Shown in pieces: positions 60,353 through 64,000 of a DNA stretch of 64,000 nt (position 1 is its first letter; each line of letters starts with the position of its first letter). A model generated the notes under the pieces. That model was not told where the DNA came from and made no database searches. It saw only the letters and a list, made by a program, of their open reading frames with translations. This DNA is from Paenibacillus andongensis. GTDB lineage: Bacteria; Bacillota; Bacilli; Paenibacillales; NBRC-103111. A program made the position numbers and the translations under genes. The stretch covers positions 4,595,001-4,659,000 of the forward strand of contig NZ_CP104467.1 of NCBI RefSeq assembly GCF_025369935.1, given 5' to 3'.

Positions 60353-61333
60353 TTAGAACATAGCCAACTTGAGCATGGCATCCTTCAGCTTATCTGGGTT
60401 AAGCAAGAAAAATTTCTCCATGGGTGGATTGCTGCCAACCGCTGGAACGTCTGGACCGCAAAGTCTTGCGATAGGCGCATCGAGTTCAAAAAGCATTTCT
60501 TCGGCGATAATCGCTGAAACTTCAGCACCAACACCGCCTGTTTTGTTGTCTTCATGAGCGATGAGCACTTTGCCCGTCTTTCTAGCAGCTTCCAAAATAG
60601 CCTCTTTGTCAAGCGGCTGTAAGGAGCGCAGGTCAAGTACGTGTGCGGAAATGCCTTCCTTCGCAAGCTCTTCAGCTGCCTGTAATGCATAATTGACAAC
60701 CATACCGTAGGCGATGACTGTAATGTCTGTGCCCTGGCGTTTGATGTCAGCCTTGCCGATCGGCACGATATAATCGTCATCTGGAACGTCCGCAGATAGC
60801 GCCAGATAGCACTTCTTATGCTCGAAGAATAACACAGGATCTGCGTCTCTGATGGCTGCCTTCAACAACCCCTTAGCATCATATGGATTCGAAGGCGCTA
60901 CGATCTTAACACCCGGCGTGCCGAAGAAAACAGATTCCGGACATTGGGAGTGGTATAAGGCACCTGCACCGGTCGCCCCATAGGGAGCACGAATAACGAT
61001 CGGGCATGTCCAGTCATTATTGGAACGATAGCGAATCTTCGCCGCTTCGCTAAGAATTTGATTCGTTGCCGGGAAGATGAAATCAGCAAATTGAATTTCG
61101 GCGATCGGTTTCATCCCGTACATCGCCGCGCCAATTGCCACGCCTACAATGGCAGACTCCGCTAACGGCGTGTCTAGAACACGCTCTTCACCAAACAAAT
61201 CACGCAGCCCTTTGGTCGTGTTCAAGACACCACCTTTACCAACATCTTCACCGAGTACGAAGACGTTATCATCCTGCTGCATTTCCTCCTGCATAGCAGA
61301 GCGGATTGCTTCCAAATATGTAATGACAGCCAT
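60353..61333 (-). CDS. bkdAB: Branched-chain 2-oxoacid dehydrogenase E1 beta subunit
   Basis: Beta subunit of the thiamine-diphosphate-dependent E1. Motifs: LGEDVGKGGVLNTTKGL, ESAIVGVAIGAAMYG, IRAPYGATGAGALYHSQ and HEDNKTGGVGAEVSAII. 326 residues, normal. ATG at 61333 just behind the bkdAA stop; the nearest AAGGAG lies within bkdAA, so translation is probably coupled. Confidence 0.93.
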   Translation of the reverse strand: MAVITYLEAIRSAMQEEMQQDDNVFVLGEDVGKGGVLNTTKGLRDLFGEERVLDTPLAESAIVGVAIGAAMYGMKPIAEIQFADFIFPATNQILSEAAKIRYRSNNDWTCPIVIRAPYGATGAGALYHSQCPESVFFGTPGVKIVAPSNPYDAKGLLKAAIRDADPVLFFEHKKCYLALSADVPDDDYIVPIGKADIKRQGTDITVIAYGMVVNYALQAAEELAKEGISAHVLDLRSLQPLDKEAILEAARKTGKVLIAHEDNKTGGVGAEVSAIIAEEMLFELDAPIARLCGPDVPAVGSNPPMEKFFLLNPDKLKDAMLKLAMF

Positions 61334-61336
61334 AAT

Positions 61337-62347
61337 TTATTGCACATCTCCTTCCGCGTAAACATGAAGGAGCGTATCTTCCGGTTTCGGATAAGGCGCG
61401 AGATCCGCATACTTGGTAGCTTCGTTAATCTCTTGCTTTTGCCGTTCCTGAAGGTCGCGATCTTGATCTTCACTCCATAGTCCGCATTCCATTAAATATT
61501 CTTTGAATTTAAGGATGCCGTCTTTTTGACGGTTCTGTTCAACTTCTTCTTTTGTCCGGTAAAGCATGTCATCATCCGAAGTTGAATGAGGCATGAGGCG
61601 ATATGACATCATTTCGATGAGCGTTGGACCTTCGCCACGAACTGCTCTTTCTCTTGCTTCCTTCATCACCCGATACATTTCTAATACATCGCTGCCATCT
61701 ACTTGAATACCTGGGAAACCGTACCCCAACGCACGATCTGCGATTTTTCCTGCTACTTGTTTATGCAGAGGAACGGAAATCGCATATTGATTATTTTCAC
61801 ATACGAAAATAACAGGCAGTTTATGTACACCTGCGAAATTACAGCCCTCGTGGAAATCCCCTTGATTGCTGGAGCCTTCACCGAATGAAACAAAAGTGAC
61901 GAAGTCTTGCTTTTTCATTTTGGCAGCAAGCGCGATACCTGCAGCATGCGGCACTTGCGTTGTAACAGGAGACGACCCTGTGACGATATGGTTTTTCTTA
62001 TCGCCAAAGTGACCAGCCATTTGTCTTCCACCGCTGTTGACATCTTCTGCTTTACAAAAAACCGCAAGCATTAAATCCTTCACTGTCATGCCTACAGATA
62101 GTACAAATGCATAGTCACGATAATACGGCAAGAAATAATCTTTTTGCGCTTGCATAGCAAAAGCCATCCCAACCTGGCCGGCATATTGTCCCATTCCAGA
62201 CACATGAAATGGTATTTTACCTGCTCGCTGCAGCATGAAAGCTCGCTCATCATATTTAGCAGCAAGATTCATGACTGTATACATACGAACGGCTTCGTCG
62301 TCAGACAAACCTAGACTTCTATGTTTATATAATTGACCAATAGACAT
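61337..62347 (-). CDS. bkdAA: Branched-chain 2-oxoacid dehydrogenase E1 alpha subunit
   Basis: Alpha subunit of E1. The thiamine-diphosphate motif is GEGSSNQGDFHEGCNFAG followed by VFVCENNQY-type sequence (IFVCENNQYAIS), and the phosphorylation-loop-like YRLMPHSTSDDD. 336 residues. ATG at 62347 after GGAGG. The gap to lpdV holds GGTACC sequence and no terminator. Confidence 0.94.
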   Translation of the reverse strand: MSIGQLYKHRSLGLSDDEAVRMYTVMNLAAKYDERAFMLQRAGKIPFHVSGMGQYAGQVGMAFAMQAQKDYFLPYYRDYAFVLSVGMTVKDLMLAVFCKAEDVNSGGRQMAGHFGDKKNHIVTGSSPVTTQVPHAAGIALAAKMKKQDFVTFVSFGEGSSNQGDFHEGCNFAGVHKLPVIFVCENNQYAISVPLHKQVAGKIADRALGYGFPGIQVDGSDVLEMYRVMKEARERAVRGEGPTLIEMMSYRLMPHSTSDDDMLYRTKEEVEQNRQKDGILKFKEYLMECGLWSEDQDRDLQERQKQEINEATKYADLAPYPKPEDTLLHVYAEGDVQ

Positions 62348-62456
62348 GGAGGTTGCCTCCTTTAGTAATTTTAGGTACCACGTGAAATTTATTACCTGGT
62401 CCTAGTACTTGACTCTATATGCTTATTATAAACGCAAATGTTTATGATTACAATTT

Positions 62457-63881
62457 TTATCCGCTAATTGCAATCCCATCGACAGCCAGCATCGCCTCTC
62501 CTAATGCTTCCGACAAAGTTGGATGCGGATGAATGGTTTGGCCCACTTCCCAAGGTGTCGCATTCAGTACCTGTGCAAGTGCTGCTTCGGATATACTGTT
62601 AGTCACATGCGGTCCAATCATGTGCACACCTAGAATGTCATTCGTTTCGCTATCAGCAATAACCTTTACGAAGCCATCAGTATCTCCGTATACGAGTGCT
62701 TTTCCGATCCCTTTGAAGCTGAATTTGCCTATTTTCACTTTGTGCCCTTGGTCCACAGCCTGCTGTTCGGTCCAACCAACACTAGCTATCTCGGGTCTTG
62801 TATATGTACATCTTGAAACGAGATGCGCTTGCAGCTCATGCGGAGTTTGACCAGCCAGATGTTCAGCTGCCAATATCCCTTCATGACCGGCCATATGCGC
62901 GAGCATGAGCCCTCCAATAACATCGCCAACCGCATAGATATGTGATTCCGTCGTTTGCATAAAGCGATTCACACGAACGACACCTTTATCGATTTTTATA
63001 TCTGTATTTTCAAGTCCGATTCCCTCAATATTGGCGATACGCCCAACAGAAACAAGCACCTTATCAGCTGTTAGTTCAACGATCTCCCCTTGCTTGTCCG
63101 CTTGCAAAGAAACACCGCCTTCCGTTACCTTCACGGAATCAGGTAGTACTTTTGCTCCAGTAACCAAGTTAATTCCGCGTTTCTTAAACAAGCGCTCCAA
63201 TTCTTTGGAGATATCCGCATCTTCTAAGCTAACCAATCGTTTATCCAGCTCAACTATGGTAACCGCTACGCCAAAATCGCTCAGCATCGAAGCCCATTCT
63301 ACCCCAATCACACCGCCACCGACAATAAGGATGGACTTCGGAAGGCTCTCCATACGCAAAGCGTCTTCACTTGTTAAAATATGGGTACCATCGATCTCTA
63401 AGCCTGGTAAAGTACGCGGTCTGGAACCTGTAGCAATGATTAAATTACTCGATAAAAGCGTTTCGATATCCCCGTCTTCTTTCTCTACAGAGACGGCACC
63501 ACTCCGTGGTGAAAAGATAGAAGGCCCAATAATGCGACCATTGCCGTAATGTACCGTGATTTTATTTTTCTTCATCAGGAATTGCAATCCTTGATGCAGT
63601 TGATCAACAATTCGTTGTTTACGGTTAAGCACACTGTCAAACTTCACTTCAATGGACTCTGCAGCAATGCCATATTCCTCACTTTTCTTCATTGTTGCAT
63701 ACACTTCAGCACTCCGAAGAAGAGATTTACTTGGAATACAGCCTTGATGTAGACAAGTGCCTCCGAGCTTGTCCCTTTCCACGACAGCCACCGTTTTTCC
63801 TAATTGTGCAGCCCGTATAGCAGCGGTATAACCTCCAATACCACCACCAAGAACGACGACATCATATCTATGTTCACTCAT
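62457..63881 (-). CDS. lpdV: Dihydrolipoyl dehydrogenase (E3) of the bkd operon
   Basis: FAD/NAD flavoprotein that reoxidises lipoyl groups. FAD motif VVLGGGIGGYTAAIRAAQLG, redox disulfide GGTCLHQGCIPSKSLL (CX4C), NAD motif ILIVGGGVIGVEWASML, YAVGDVIGG, and the catalytic His-Glu pair in TIHPHPTLSEALGEA. 474 residues. ATG at 63881 after GGGAGGA. First gene of lpdV-bkdAA-bkdAB-bkdB, as in B. subtilis, though ptb, bcd, buk and bkdR are not within the window. Confidence 0.94.
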   Translation of the reverse strand: MSEHRYDVVVLGGGIGGYTAAIRAAQLGKTVAVVERDKLGGTCLHQGCIPSKSLLRSAEVYATMKKSEEYGIAAESIEVKFDSVLNRKQRIVDQLHQGLQFLMKKNKITVHYGNGRIIGPSIFSPRSGAVSVEKEDGDIETLLSSNLIIATGSRPRTLPGLEIDGTHILTSEDALRMESLPKSILIVGGGVIGVEWASMLSDFGVAVTIVELDKRLVSLEDADISKELERLFKKRGINLVTGAKVLPDSVKVTEGGVSLQADKQGEIVELTADKVLVSVGRIANIEGIGLENTDIKIDKGVVRVNRFMQTTESHIYAVGDVIGGLMLAHMAGHEGILAAEHLAGQTPHELQAHLVSRCTYTRPEIASVGWTEQQAVDQGHKVKIGKFSFKGIGKALVYGDTDGFVKVIADSETNDILGVHMIGPHVTNSISEAALAQVLNATPWEVGQTIHPHPTLSEALGEAMLAVDGIAISG

Positions 63882-63936
63882 TATGTATTTCCTCCCTATT
63901 AAGCGATTAATTCCTCATATGTATACACTTCTCTCT

Positions 63937-63964
63937 ATTATATTACCCTTTTTTGGTTACCAAA
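63937..63964 (-). promoter_or_regulatory. Putative bkd promoter with overlapping palindrome
   Basis: TATAAT on the minus strand at 63942-63937, about 55 bases before lpdV. A 13-base palindrome TTTGGTTACCAAA (63952-63964) covers the -35 region, where the best -35 (TTGGTA) is poor. It looks like an operator or activator site. No sigma-54 -24/-12 motif was seen. Confidence 0.45.
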
Positions 63965-64000
63965 TCATAGTCTTATTTGTGAATTAGACACACTAACAGA

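Noticed and set aside
63882..64000. Sigma-54 promoter with BkdR control for the bkd operon as in B. subtilis
   Set aside because: No TGGCAC-N5-TTGCA motif was found in the visible upstream DNA; only a sigma-A-like -10 with a palindrome.

Overview
The window is a low-to-mid GC Firmicutes chromosome segment, most likely from Paenibacillus or a close relative. It carries endospore genes (spoIIA operon, spoVA genes, spmAB, dacB, dacF, spoIIM, ypeB, ytfJ), and the gene order closely follows the Bacillus subtilis chromosome from bkd to fni. Strong GGAGG ribosome binding sites, frequent TTG and GTG starts, and DUF3866, DUF4227 and copper-amine-oxidase-like domains fit Paenibacillaceae. No rRNA, tRNA, transposase, prophage or CRISPR array was found. 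Almost all genes are on the minus strand.

Layout from low to high coordinates: fni (partial), rpsA, plsC, cmk, ypfB, ypfA, ypeB, a zinc-ribbon protein and prsW (1-6.9 kb); a primase-like/DnaB-like helicase fusion and mecA (7-9.3 kb); an accessory stretch of surface, membrane and hypothetical proteins (9.5-14.8 kb); a T-box-controlled serA on the plus strand (15-17 kb); the resABCDE cytochrome maturation and two-component block, rluB, spmAB and dacB (17-26.6 kb); a plus-strand ArsB/NhaD transporter; ytfJ, ytfI and scpBA; an M50 protease and the FMN-riboswitch ribDEBAH operon (31-36 kb); ppiB, lysA and spoVAF-AB-AA; sigF-spoIIAB-spoIIAA and dacF; nucleoside salvage (pdp, two purine nucleoside phosphorylases, drm) with two small metal-binding proteins inserted; xerD, yqzK, ald, fur, spoIIM, endoQ and nudF; a plus-strand mciZ homologue facing a DUF3866 gene; a PepT-like peptidase; a tiny Prli42 homologue; and the branched-chain 2-oxoacid dehydrogenase operon lpdV-bkdAA-bkdAB-bkdB (58.9-63.9 kb).

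The blocks make functional sense together. lpdV/bkdAA/bkdAB/bkdB feed branched-chain fatty acid synthesis. ribDEBAH makes flavin under FMN feedback. The res genes assemble c-type cytochromes and sense respiration. drm, pnp and pdp salvage nucleosides. Many of the remaining genes act in sporulation.

The main unusual features are: (1) a Twinkle-like protein whose TOPRIM domain has lost two metal-binding acids; (2) two families of short palindromic repeats that repeatedly sit directly upstream of Shine-Dalgarno sequences; (3) a tandem pair of purine nucleoside phosphorylases, one with altered purine-pocket residues; (4) an extended MciZ homologue whose 3' end is antisense to the neighbouring gene; (5) a spoIIA leader full of repeat hairpins; and (6) ypeB without its usual partner sleB.
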